64,000 nucleotides of DNA, taken from positions 5,794,501 to 5,858,500 of the forward strand of contig BSBM01000050.1 of the NCBI GenBank assembly GCA_027924585.1, in the 5' to 3' direction. Position numbers and translations under genes: made by a program. The notes beneath the pieces were generated by a model that did not search any database, had not been told where the DNA came from, and saw nothing but the letters and a program-made list of their open reading frames with translations. This document shows positions 37,410 through 48,490 of this stretch, in pieces. Numbering within the stretch: the first letter of the stretch is position 1; the number at the start of each line of letters is the position of its first letter. The stretch comes from Larix kaempferi (Eukaryota > Streptophyta > Pinopsida > Pinales > Pinaceae).

Positions 37410-37427
37410 CCCCGGCAACGGCGCCAA
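37410..37427 (-). promoter_or_regulatory. Primer binding site of Y4 (tRNA-Asp)
   Basis: Minus strand TTGGCGCCGTTGCCGGGG next to the LTR end. The plus strand here reads CCCCGGCAACGGCGCCA, the 3' end of plant tRNA-Asp including CCA. Confidence 0.9.
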
Positions 37428-40400
37428 TGGTTATCACCAATCTTGTAGTTGCCCCTACAGATGGATCCAAGGTGGATGGTAGAGGGGACAGGCAACTAAA
37501 GTGGTGAACCAAGAGAGCCCTAGTTCCCAAAAGGATGGTTGTCACGCCAACCAAGGCACTCTTCGCTTTAGCTATCAAAGCCAAGATAGCAAGGGGGAGA
37601 CCCAGATCTACTCCCGATAGGAGAGATTAACCCAATCAACAGATCAAATCAATCAGATGAAGTACATAAGGTGACAGGTATGGAACCCTATGATTGAGGA
37701 GTTAGGACCACTGTGGAGGCTTAGGAAAGGTATGATATGATAAGGAAAGATAACACACAGTGATTCTAGGATTAAGTACGATTCCAGGATTCAAAGCTAG
37801 TTCAAAATGGTCAAAATCAACTGCCTTGGGAAACGTGACCCTTAAAACAGGGAAAGTGTCCCAAAACGTAGATCTGACAGTTAGGGATTTCTAGCTATGC
37901 TTGACGAAGGGATATGACAATATCTAAGTGTGCAAGCAACCAGACAGAGATCAACCCACAAGGAAATCTAACAACCCAGGAAAGTTGTGAGGGCTTGGAG
38001 AAGGATCAGTGTCTTGGAAATTGGGCCAAATGGAGTCGGATGTCCACCAAAATACAAATCGAGGTTGTCAAGGTGAAAAGCAAGGTGGGTTTTGAAGATC
38101 AAGAGCATCCAATGGCTAGACCTCAGTAGATCTGAGATCGAAAGTACATCACCCAATGACCCAAGTCGGGCACAACCCTCAAAATGAGGAATGGGGCCCA
38201 CAAGGCAGAAATTAAAGAAGTGAGGCACTAGGGGTAGGTTATCAAGTGAGAGGAGTTCAAATCAAACGGTATCTCACCTACCCAGATCTTGGAACTAGCC
38301 CCAATAGCTTCCCTCAAGGAGGCTAAAGTGCCTTGGGAAAGGGGTCAAACGGAAGCCTATCAACACCAAACTATAGATCCGAATTGTCGTGGATGCTATA
38401 GAGGTGGGTTTTCAATATCTTACCCAAAATCTTGCTAGATCCAAGTAGATCTAAGAAAAAGGAAAAAAGAGGGTTTTAATCAATGAGGGTTTCAATGACT
38501 TAGACAAATGGATAGATCATGGAATGAGAAATTTACCCTGAGATCATACCTGAGTGATGGATGAGGTTGCCGTGTTGTTGAGGAATGTTCCCGCAGAGAT
38601 CAAATGGGAGATTTTCAATTTTTCTTGCCTTGAAGTGATGCCCTAGTCCACACGTGCGCCCTCCTCTACCTGTCAAACCAAGGAAATCGATTCATTCAAA
38701 ATGATCAAGCATGGAGGAAATACAAGCAAATAGCGAATGATAACATGAAGTAGAAGGTACTAAGACAGTAATACTCCCTGTTACCGAAGAAGAAACCCAA
38801 AAAAGAGGCAGGGAGAGTCTTCCCCTACCAATGCGTCCTCCTTGAACCAAATCGGCCTCCACTTGTAGATGAAAAATGCATGGACAAAAAGATAGCAAGA
38901 TAATCTCCAATAACCCAGTACAAAGGAAGAACAAACAGTTGAACTCCAAAAGCATTCACCACAACACAACAAGTAGATGCAATAGTATTTTTCTATTCCA
39001 ATAATCCAGAGCCAAAAGTCCCTTTACAATGAGGAGCTCTCTCCTTTAAATAGGATGGAGAGACACCAAAACCCTAACCACCTTTTGAATGGATGCGTAA
39101 GATTAAAAGATCAAAGTGATCTAATCAATGGTTGAGATGAGCTCAACATAAAAGTACATGGATCAATAATAAAATAATACATCAATGGACCAAATCGCCC
39201 TAGGAGAGGGAGTCCCACCAAATCTCAATGATAAAATATAAGACCTAGCTCATGGTGGGTCCAAGGGGTAATTCCTAACACCCTTTGTCAATCCCCATGG
39301 CACAATATCAATAAAATAACGCTCTAAGCACCAAATCGTGCCTCTCTGGAAAAGTCGTGAGCCTTAGGAGGCTCCAAAAATCCACAAAAAATGCCGGAGT
39401 GATGAGTGTAGGGCCCATTGAAGGCTGAAACTGTTGGAGAAGGTGTGGAAGACATCCTACTCATCATCAAACATCATCCCATGCCAATCCCTTGCCTCAG
39501 TATCCCAAATCGAATCCCTCAGTAGCCATTTTTACCTTTTTTTATCTACCTCGAGAAATGTGAAACAACCCAAATTGCCTCCTGGAGTGCTTGCGTTGTC
39601 AAGGTGAGCCCACCAGGGTCTTTGGGAGGGGGGTAATATGGTAATAACAAATGGCTGGACCACCCGCTCCATGCACAGTGCCCTAGGTGAACTAGTCAAG
39701 TCCAACCTCTGCCCTGATAAGCCATCTGACAAGCCAAAACTGCACTAGGATAGCCAACTGAGGCTAATAATCACTGTAACTGCCCGAAATTGAAAACAGA
39801 CTGTCTCATTGGACTCAGAGAGCCCAAATCCATCTAAGATGTGTACTCATACACCATATAGATCTCTACATGATCAAAATAAATATCCATCATATCCAAC
39901 AAACCAAATAATAATAATCTGTAAAAGTGTTGAAAAGCACAAATCATCATCATAAGCCTGAAGCCACTGCATAGAACCACCCAGTGACCTGTATCATATC
40001 TCTGTATCATCTGAGGTCTGCCACCTCATGTCCTGTGGTTGACCTTTGGTCAAACTGGGTTTGACCAAGTCAACATGACCCAAAATATAACTCAGGCCAT
40101 CATCAAACTGCTGCAAGTACCAAAGGTTAATGCATGCTCTACAATTCATTCAAGTAACAATTATAACAAGAAGTAATCATTACTGGCAATCTAAAACCAA
40201 ATATATAAAGTCATTAATTATTATTATTACTCAGACCAGACTTTCAAGACCATACTCACTTCATAGTTGTGATCAATTTGCTAGTGAAGGGTGAGGGCTA
40301 AAATTTAAAAAGCTAGGCTAAGGGTTGACTACTGACTTGACATTATGACACTTTGGAAATAGAAAGGGCATACACACTCTAACATATGTTGGACAAGCAG

Positions 40401-41602
40401 TAACACGGGGGATGGCAGTGTCTCAGAGATGGGTAAGTTGTTTCAAGAGTGCTTATTCAACTTAGGCTTCATGTCTACTTTTATAAAAGATGATCCAAGT
40501 TCATTAGGATCCATTGATTTCACTTCATGGCCTTTTTGGCCTACATAACCCTTCGGATCTCAGGTGTGCTAAGAAGCACAACTAATTGCAGCTTGCATCT
40601 AGGGCATGTTTGTACATATACATATAGGTTAGCAATCGTTTAGATATAGAGTTTAAGAACCATTGCTTTTTTGGACCTTTCTTATACTCTTCAAGGAGTA
40701 TTTTTAGCTTTCCGTTGCTCTTGCCCTTTACTCACGTGTTGGTAAACACATTCTAGAGTTTACAGTTTCCTGGGCGAATTTACATAAGTTTCCATAAGTA
40801 GTACATGAGCTTTCAGTTTTAGCCAACACATCTTAAGTGACTAGGGGGACTTCGTACCAGTGCCAAACATCGGGACAACTGACCAGAATGATTTAGGACT
40901 ACAATTCAACTCACCTAAGGTAAGTTCTATCACCAACTCAGAGCCGAGACACAAGAAACAGGGAAGCTCATCCAACACAGAGGCTAAAAGTGGGGGAAGG
41001 TCCTCCATGCCACAAGTCAAGTAGTAAATCAGGGTAATAAACAGACTGGTAGGTAATGGATGGGTGAAGACAGTGAATAATGAGACCAACACTAGCAAGC
41101 CAAAGTATGGTGGGAATGATCACCTCTATTCTCCCTAGGGAGGGTAAAACCAATGAGTATGGGTAGTGAACTTCTAAATCTGAGTGGGGACAACATAATA
41201 TATATAAAAGTACAACCAGTTCCACATATCTATATGATCGCCAGATCAGGACACTAAATGCTAAGACATGCTACAAGAATGAATATAAAAGCAATATAAC
41301 CATAACACAAGAATATACCTGAATGCACAATACCTGAACCATCATTTGTCCTCTGAAACTGTTGCTGTAACTCTGGGCAATACTGACTGCTATGTATAAA
41401 TGGCTAAATGGCTACATCGGTCATCTCTCTGAGTGTCCTGAAGCTCAGTCATGGCATGGGGAACAAAATTGTTGTGCATATAATAATCATGATCCATAAT
41501 AGATGCTCATCTCAGCATCTCAATGTAAGGGAACTGGCTTAAAAGTGTACTGGAATCATAAAAATAATGTATGGTAGCCCGGCTACTATATATGTGATAA
41601 CA
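37428..41602 (-). repeat. 5' LTR of Y4, 4175 bp
   Basis: Begins TGTTATCACATATATAGTAG at 41602 on the minus strand and ends GGTGATAACCA next to the primer site. Subterminal GTAGCCGGGCTAC palindrome present. Aligns along its length with Y1 (for example 40841-41225 against 9388-9624). No coding sequence recognised. Confidence 0.88.
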
Positions 41603-41955
41603 GACCCACTTTTCCTAGGTTTCAGAAGATTAAATCATCACTCGGAGCATTTTTTCCTAAGGAGACAACAAAATGACACAAAAAAACTAAAGACGCGACA
41701 AAATGCACTAAAATATTAAAAATATATATATTAAAAAAGGTAATGGGCATGTGCCAAATGAGTTGGCATCCCATCCCATATGATGTGCGACCTCTCTAAA
41801 TAAATAAAGCACATGTTTTATAAAGTCAAATCAAAGATGACGTGTGCATATCAAATTAGAGGAGCGCCCCTCCTCACGTGTGGGCGTCATTCCTCTTTTA
41901 TGGCACATTTGTGTTAGAGGGAGGAGAATCCAATGGAGGTTGGCACCCCTCTCTT

Positions 41956-42509
41956 GAGGTGGCGGCCACCTCATCGCATCCCAACAACCAAGGCTTGGTT
42001 AATCCTTAGTTCAATGCCCAAATCACTCTATTTATTAAGGGATGTGCCCCTCCCTCTCTAGTTCTCTCATGTGCTCCCCCTTCTCTTGTATTGCTCTATA
42101 AAAGTGAGGCTTGCTCCATAGTTGAGGATGGATGCAAGGAACCTCTGCTAAGTTGATATTGTAATGCTTTTTGCCTTTTGTGCAAATATTGGAATAAAAT
42201 TGAGGCTTTGGAGGTCCACATGGTGCATGCATGAGGTGGCGGCCACCTCATCGCATCCCAACAACCAAGGCTTGGTTAAGCCTTAGTTCAATGCCCAAAT
42301 CACTCTATTGATTAAGGGATGTGCCCCTCCCTTTCTAGTTCTCTCATGCGCTCCCCCTTCTCTTGTATTGCTCTATAAAAGCGAGGCTTGCTCCATAGTT
42401 GAGGATGGATGCAAGGAACCTCTGCTAAGTTGATATTGTAATGCTTTTTGCCTTTTGTGCAAATATTGGAATAAAATTGAGGCTTTGGAGGTCCACATGG
42501 TGCATGCAT
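41956..42509 (+). repeat. 277-bp tandem duplication of the LTR X5 promoter region
   Basis: Two near-identical units, 41956-42232 and 42233-42509. Each begins with the inverted repeat GAGGTGG-CGG-CCACCTC and contains a TATAAAAG box (42097-42104 and 42374-42381) and the downstream start-site region. X1 has a single equivalent region. Confidence 0.93.
42097..42104 (+). promoter_or_regulatory. TATA box of LTR X5, first copy
   Basis: TATAAAAG, duplicated at 42374-42381 by the 277-bp tandem repeat, so the LTR has two candidate core promoters. Confidence 0.6.
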
Positions 42510-43511
42510 GAGATCATTGATTCCTTATGAGGTAATATTGTTTTAATGTTTATGCATGCTAGTTTAAACTTGGTAATCGGATCTAGCTTAGAGGGATTCT
42601 TCTCAAGCACATAGGGCAAGTATTTGTAGTCTTCAATTTACTTGTTTATGTTTTGCATTTGAAAGATTTGAAAGTAGCATGCTTTAGTCAGTTATATTTC
42701 ATGCTCTTTCAATCTTTTATGTGTTAATATATTAGATCTAAGCGTTGTTTGCAAGTGTGTATAAGTTTCAGGATTGCTTTGGAGTAAGGGGCGGAGCTCA
42801 GCTGCATCTTCCTCTTCTTCAAATCTCAAAAGAATCATTCCTCAACGTGTGCCCATTGATTTCCATGTCTCAAAGAGATTCGTGATCAAAACAAGGTTCT
42901 CCTTCTTCCTCATTTAAAAGTTAAAATTCTTTGGTTACATTGTTCTTCACAAGTAAACTAGATCCATTAAAGTTTCATCATTAGTAGATTGCTTGTTTGC
43001 ATTAGATCTAAGTGCTTCAATAAACAACTCGATAGATCTCATGCTCTTGTTTCAGATCTAAAGGTATCAAAAGTTTCAATTTCTATTTAGATCTAAAATA
43101 ACTTATTCTATTACTTTTCAAGTTTAAATTTTTCGATTTATTTCAAAAACTTGAAAGATAGATTAGTCTGTGAATTTTAAAGGGTTAAATCAAGCATTTA
43201 AGTGCTATTTATTGGCTGCCCTATAAAGGTTGTCCAAGACCGTAAGTAAGTTGGTCTAAAAAGACAACTTATCTTAGTTATCGCTTTATTTTTGTTTAGC
43301 GTAGCTTAGAGTAATTTTTGCATAAGTTTCTAACATTGCCCAAACACTTTCGAAGTGATTTTGGGCACTTTTCTATAATATTTTGTTGGCTGGTTTTTGG
43401 TTTTGCATTACATGAAAGTGAGGAAAGGAAACAATTTTAGGAGCTTGGACCATCAAAGAGACCTCCCTTCCAAATTCTTGTTTCTTCTTAGCTTGTTTCA
43501 AGCTAGTAAGT

Positions 43512-43940
43512 CTCTTGAATCTCCCTTTTGTGGATCAAAAGCGCTTTCTATCGGAGAGTTAATTAAAATTTGTAATAATTTAATAAAGAGCAGGTGGGAT
43601 TACGGCTCCCACACCCCCTTCCCCCATTTGGGGAAGCCTGTACCTGTCCCCTTTACTTTCTGCTTTAGATTAGTTTTTGCTAGATTAGTTCTTTCAATTT
43701 ATTGCAACTAGATCTAGATTTTTCTTTCAAGTTTTACTTTACTTTATTTTGGGAATAAACTGAATACTAACCCCCTTGCTCTCCTGATTACGGTCTTTGA
43801 CCTGAAAAATATTCTTGGGTAGTAATTAGAAAACTTTTGTTTTAGTCCTTGAGGTTCTTTGCAATTTCTTGAATCTTTAAGGCTCCCTAAAGTCTCTTGA
43901 ATCTTGCTTTTGCGGATCAAGAGCGCTCTCTATCGGAGAG
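43512..43940 (+). other. Two paired stem-loop modules in LTR X5
   Basis: Module 1 (43512-43559): CTCTTGA with TCAAAAG (one mismatch), inner TCC/GGA, then CTTTCTATCGGAGAG. Module 2 (43894-43940): CTCTTGA/TCAAGAG, short inner GC-TTTT-GC, then CTCTC-TATCG-GAGAG. Both lie downstream of the TATA boxes, so they would be in the transcript leader (R-U5). Confidence 0.6.
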
Positions 43941-44666
43941 TTTTAAAATTGGAATAAACATTTGGCATGCTTTGCGTATGCTCTATCCATCGCAGGCTTG
44001 TCTGAACTTTGGAATATCAAAAGCGGCAGTTTTGTATTTTATAATTTCCACATTAAGTTAATCAATTCATCCTAATAAAATCAAGTTCCCCCATAACCGA
44101 CGAAAATCCGACCTCATATCGATTTGAACGAAAGTGGGCAAACTTTGCAAAGAAAGCGAGAACCACTGGGAAGCAACCTCAGAGCACCGTTAGAATACAT
44201 CCTTGTTGGTGTAGTGTTGAACACACTCTCAAGACTCTGTTCCAGCCCACATGTTCTTGTGCGAAACCACTTAGATCAAAATCCGGACACATTCCCCGTA
44301 CCGCAAGGTATATCGGGAATCCCCTTGTTCCCTTGATTAACTCATCTTTTTCATCACAAATAAAATAAACCAAGAACAATTGCAAAACATTTTTCACAAT
44401 AGCACTCCTACAATTGGTGACTCCATCGGCACTGGTTTCATTCTTTTAGCAACATCTTTATTTGCTTATTATCAATCTCGCAATTGTTGTTTATTCCATG
44501 TTGATATTATGTTGTTGTTTTGCTTAAGTTGCTTGCAATAAACTTGGTTATTTATCCACCATTTCACTCCAAAAACTCCTAATAGACACTATTTCCCATC
44601 TTTAAACACAAACTAAAAAAAGCCTTAGAAACCCTTTTCAGTAGGGTCTACCCCCCTTGGCTTCGG

Positions 44667-44715
44667 TTAGGAGTTTGCCTAAACAGAGGAGTCAGGATCA
44701 GGTGACAACACCTGA
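44667..44715 (+). other. Terminal hairpin pair of LTR X5
   Basis: TTAGG/CCTAA (44667-44671 with 44678-44682) and TCAGGTG-ACAA-CACCTGA (44698-44715), about 90 bp before the LTR end. Confidence 0.6.
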
Positions 44716-44800
44716 CTCGAGACTTGCCCCAAGGTCACATCGAGCAGCTTCGAAAGATTTATGTTGCCTTTCCCCCCAGGTGTGCATTTCAGTGGCAACA

Positions 44801-46130
44801 ATCATTTCCCCCTCCAGCAGTTCAGGGGGAGTTAGATGAGAAGGATGAGCCAATCGATCACATAGATCCAGTTGAGTCAGTCGATGCTCCCACATATATT
44901 GCAGTAGGTCGTAAGAGACCTGGATGGGCACAGCAGACATTGCAGGATGCAGAGGAGCATGAAGCTCCACATGGTACTTTCCGAGAAAGTAAGAGACCTC
45001 AGAGATTCTCGAGTTATGTAGCATTGATGAGTCACATCATTGACTCAAAACCTTCCACCTATGAAGAAGCCTCCAGACACCAAGTATGGAAGGATGCCAT
45101 GATGGAAGAATACCAATCTATCATGAAGAATGATGTGTGGGAGGTTGTACCGAGACCTGAGGGGAAGTCAGTAGTGACTTCCAAGTGGCTTTACAAAATC
45201 AAGCATGGAGCAGATGGCAGTGTTGAAAAACACAAGGCTAGGTTTGTTGCTAGAGGATTCTCTCAAAAAGAGGGAGTCGATTATGATGAAACATTTGCTC
45301 CCATGGCTTGATATACTTCCATCAGGACAATCATTGATATTGCTTCAGCTATGGGATGGAAGTTGCACCCGATGGATGTCAAAACCGCCTTCCTCAACGA
45401 TGTTATCGAGGAAGAAGTATATATTGAACAACCAAAGGATTCTGTAGTCCATGGAAAGGAGTCCCACGTATGCAGGCTAAAAAAGGCACTATATGGACTC
45501 AAGCAAGCACCACGTGCTTGGTATGGACGGATAGATGGATACTTGGTGAGCTTGGGATTAACCAAGAGTGATGCAGATCCCAACCTTTACTACAAGGTTG
45601 TGGAAGGTGAGCCACTGATTTTGGTACTCTATGTTGATGATCTATTTCTCACTGGAAATGAGAAACTTATTGTATGGTGTAAGAAGAAGCTTGCCTCTGA
45701 ATTTGAAATGAAGGATCTTGGATTGATGCATTACTTCGTGGGAAATTAAGTATGGCAGAGGCAATAAGATATTTTCCTGGGTCAAGGAAAGTACACCATT
45801 GACATACTGAAGAGATTCGGAATGTTGGACTGCAAGTCCATGGCCACACCGATGGATGCAAATCTAAAGAAGCTGAGAGACTCTACTTTAGATTCATATT
45901 TGATTGATCCCACTATGTATCACCAGCTGATTGGATCCTTGATGTACCTGAGGAACACCAGACCTGATATATGTTTTGCAGTGAATGGTCTCAGCCAGTT
46001 CATGTGCGAGCTGAGACAGATTCATTGGGTTGCTGCAAAACATGTGCTGAGGTACTTGTGTGGCACTGTGGGATATGGCCTGAGATATGCTTCAGAATGT
46101 GACTTGAGAATTGAGATTGCAGGGGTTTTC
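44801..46130 (+). pseudogene. Reverse transcriptase of copia B
   Basis: Linker and reverse transcriptase (RVT_2 type) that would copy element RNA into DNA. Readable blocks: WLYKIKHGADGS, KARFVARGFSQKEGVDY, DVKTAFLNDVIEEEVYI, KKALYGLKQAPRAWY, the catalytic YVDD at 45630-45641, and MKDLGLMHYF. Breaks: a TGA at 45309-45311 where related copies have Arg (CGA to TGA, as expected from cytosine methylation), a TAA at 45747-45749, and another stop shortly after. The connection region (GSLMYLRNTRPDICFAVNG) follows to about 46100, where the frame shifts. Confidence 0.9.
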
Positions 46131-46607
46131 AGACTCAGATTGGGCCGGATGTGCTACAGATAGGAAGAGCACCTCCGGGTGTTGTTTCAGCTTGGGTTCT
46201 ACAGTGATTTCCTGGTGCAGCAGGAAGCAAACCTCAACAGCACTTAGTACTCAGAGGCCGAGTACATGGCTGCTAGCACTACAGCTCAGGAAGCTATGTG
46301 GCTTCGAAAACTCCTTGTGGGATTGTTTGGCCAGATTCCAAAGCCCACTGTGATTCACTGTGATAACCAAAGTTGTGTACAGATGTCAGTGAATCCTGTA
46401 TTCCACGACAAGTCGAAGCATAAAGAGATTCGGTATCACTACATTCGTGATATGGTGGAGAAAGGTGCAGTCGAGGTACAGTATGTTCCAACAGATGACC
46501 AGACTGTAGATGTTCTTACCAAGCCTCTTCCCAGGATAAAGTTTGTATACTTTTGTGGAATAATTGGTGTCGAAGAGAACGTGTCCCTCCTTGAGAGGGC
46601 AAGATGA
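46111..46607 (+). pseudogene. RNase H of copia B, two frameshifts
   Basis: Copia RNase H in two overlapping frames. 46111-46250 carries FSDSDWAGCATDRKSTSG and ISWCSRKQTSTALS; 46266-46607 carries EAMWLRKLL, VIHCDNQSCVQM, VFHDKSKHKEIRYHYI and DVLTKPLPRIKF. The shift between them falls in the EAEYMA block near 46250. The normal C-terminus is altered after KF, and the frame ends in a stop at 46605. Confidence 0.9.
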
Positions 46608-46620
46608 TATAGAGACCAAG

Positions 46621-46980
46621 CATTCTCAGGATCACTCTAGGATAGAGTGAGGAGATCTCTCGGACATCCTAATAGGATGGAGAGGCCACTTCATTCTCCG
46701 GATCACTCTAAGATAGAGTGAGGAGATCTCTCGGACATCCTGATAGGATGGAGAGGCCACTGCATTCTCCGGATCACTCTAGGATAGAGTGAGGAGATCT
46801 CTCAGACATCCTGATAGGATGGAGAGGCCAGTGGACACTCTGTAGAGTGGGGAGATCTCTCGGACATCATGGGTCATGATGGAGAGATTTAGTGCATTCT
46901 CCAGATCACTCTAATAAGAGTGAGGAGATCTCTCAGACATCCTGGGACGAGATGGAGAGGCTGGTGCACACTGGTACTCT
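46621..46980 (+). repeat. 71-bp tandem repeat in copia B 3' UTR
   Basis: Starts at 46621, 46692 and 46763 (71-bp period), then a shorter 59-bp unit and a partial one. Each full unit contains two perfect hairpins: CACTCTA-GGA-TAGAGTG and CATCCT-GAT-AGGATG. The units lie directly after RNase H. Confidence 0.92.
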
Positions 46981-46989
46981 TGGACTCAC

Positions 46990-47200
46990 CAAAGGACTGG
47001 TTGAGTTGGTGCATGTTCCCCAAAGGACTGGGTTGAGCTGAGGCACGTTGTCCTTGTGCATGTTCCCCGATGGACTGGGTTGAGATGAGGCACGTTGTCC
47101 TTGTGCATGTTCCCCGATGGACTAGGTTGAGATGAGGCACATTGTATTGATCCCCAATGGACTGGGTTGAGATGATGCATGTTGGACTCTTCGATGGACT
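46990..47200 (+). repeat. 47-bp tandem repeat in copia B 3' UTR
   Basis: About 4.5 units, starts at 47014, 47061 and 47108 with a 47-bp period, built on CCCCGATGGACTGGGTTGAG. Looser copies continue to about 47290. Confidence 0.88.
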
Positions 47201-47407
47201 GTGTAGAGTTGTTGAGCTGATGTATGGAATCATGGATCCACCAATGGACTGTGTGGAGAAGATGCATGATGACACTTCTCAATGGACTGAGACTGTTATG
47301 ACAACCTTTAGTATGTATAGAGATGATCGACACAGATGTGATGTACAGATAAGATCCAAATAATTGTGATGTTGATGATGACCATGTCCGAAGAATACCT
47401 TCCTTGT

Positions 47408-47417
47408 TGAGAGGGAG
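47408..47417 (+). promoter_or_regulatory. Polypurine tract of copia B
   Basis: TTGAGAGGGAG-like purine stretch directly before the 3' LTR; the exact limits are uncertain. Confidence 0.7.
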
Positions 47418-47987
47418 TGTTGGAAATAGTGCAACTTTGGAAGCTATTCTTATTTATTTTATTACTTTATTGTTGTACCTCCTACAGGAGAATATATTGA
47501 TGTATTAGATCATGTAAACCCTTGAAAGAATCAATGTAACCCTTGGGGTGAAAACACACAAAGAAAAGATTTATTAAATATTAATTTTAGCTTTCCCCAA
47601 GACAAGTCGGCCCTGTGAGTTAGACAAGTCATCTCAGTAAGGGAAAAAGGTCAGTTTTCATGTGTATAAATAGAGAGGTCGTGTGCCTCATTTGGCCACT
47701 CACTTCACTCAAGCCTGTTCACACTAGAGGATAAAGAAGTTCGCATCTGCAGCTAGAGAAGTGATTTTTGGGGTTTTCACTCAGAGAAATTTTCTATTTC
47801 TCTCTCTTGCATCTGTACTCTATTCTCAGGACTGATTATCTCTATGCGAAGGTTGCTGGGTTTTCTCCCTGTTGGGTTTACCGGGATAAAATTCTTGTGT
47901 TCATTGTTTTTGTGCTTGGTTATTCTTTTAGTGATCCTATTGTTTATCTGCAATTAAATTACTGCTATAAATGTATAAAATCTAACA
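47418..47987 (+). repeat. 3' LTR of copia B
   Basis: 570 bp, TGTTGGAAATAGTG to ATCTAACA, followed by target duplication ATACT. TATAAATAG at 47665-47673. Same length as the 5' LTR with about 45 differences by eye. Confidence 0.93.
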
Positions 47988-48490
47988 ATACTATTCCAGA
48001 TAAAGCACACAAGAGATTACCTATCTTTAGTGGGGATAATGTGATATCTGCAGCTAAGCACCTACATAAGTTATGGAAGATCACGAGGGACCTTATATTC
48101 AGCATGAGGATGTCTTTATGAAACTTTTTGCAGCAGCCTTGAAAGGCAATGCACATAGATGGTATAAAAACCTTAGATATGGTAGCATTAGCGGGTATGA
48201 TCTCTTCGAAGATAAGTTTTTAAAGGAATGGAGAATTAAAAATGATAATAAATTCCTCTTAAACCAACTCTATGATATCAAGAAAAAGGATAACGAGACT
48301 GTCCAAGAGTTTTATTAAAGATTCGAAAAAACACTTGAGAAAATTTCGGATGACATCAAACCCAGAGACCCTGCCATCTTGATTCATTATCTCAATTCCT
48401 TTGATGGAACTTTTGGATTCATGATAAAGGAGAAAAACACTCAAAATTTGCAAGAAGCTCAATCTAAAGCTAGAAAATGGAATTGAATGT
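47988..48490 (+). pseudogene. Gag core of gypsy Z, after copia B
   Basis: Retrotrans_gag capsid domain continuing from 32021. Blocks: HKRLPIFSGDN, then after a small shift HEDVFMKLFAAALKGNAHRWY, LFEDKFLKEWRIKNDNKFLL, KKKDNETVQEFY, then past a stop at 48316-48318 DIKPRDPAILIHYLNSFDG. It resembles Y gag in architecture but clearly less than Y3 and Y4 resemble each other. At least one frameshift and two stops; not functional. Confidence 0.85.

Larger units (their letters stand above)
35515..41602 (-). mobile_element. Gypsy element Y4, truncated
   Basis: Minus-strand family Y element with 5' LTR (37428-41602), tRNA-Asp primer site, leader, gag and the start of the following domain. It stops abruptly at 35515 against X5 sequence, so pol and the 3' LTR are gone. 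The truncation coincides with loss of 143 bp of X5, which suggests one deletion that removed the 3' part of Y4 together with flanking host sequence. Because of it no target duplication can be scored. Confidence 0.88.
34440..44800 (+). mobile_element. Solo LTR X5 (family X), with internal duplications and Y4
   Basis: Family X LTR from TGTTACCAAC at 34440 to GTGGCAACA at 44800, with the 5-bp duplication ATCAT at 34435-34439 and 44801-44805. It splits the copia B coding region between integrase and reverse transcriptase; removing it restores the copia frame. Pieces are 34440-35514 and 41603-44800. Inside are a 659-bp tandem duplication, a 277-bp tandem duplication of the promoter region, and the truncated element Y4. 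No primer site or coding region of its own. Confidence 0.88.
32022..47987 (+). mobile_element. Copia element B, complete ends, split by X5
   Basis: Copia element with two 570-bp LTRs, a tRNA-iMet primer site, protease-integrase and RT-RNase H regions and a polypurine tract, flanked by ATACT (32017-32021 and 47988-47992). The 10.4-kb LTR X5 with its own insertion sits between integrase and reverse transcriptase. Excluding it, the element is about 5.6 kb. Gag is nearly absent and the frame has several stops and shifts, so it is dead. The LTRs differ at roughly 8% of sites by eye, so it is older than copia A. Confidence 0.93.

Noticed and set aside
37410-37430. CCCCGGCAACGGCGCCA, the 3' end of a tRNA-Asp gene
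   Set aside because: No acceptor 5' half or cloverleaf upstream; it is the gypsy primer binding site read on the other strand, and it sits beside the LTR end.
42035-42509. Two near-identical 65-codon minus-strand open frames
   Set aside because: They are shadows of the 277-bp LTR duplication; the DNA is promoter and leader, and no other X copy keeps the frame.
46889-47333. Minus-strand open frames with repeated Ser/Thr/His-rich units
   Set aside because: Products of the 47-bp and 71-bp arrays read backwards; no start or homologous support.
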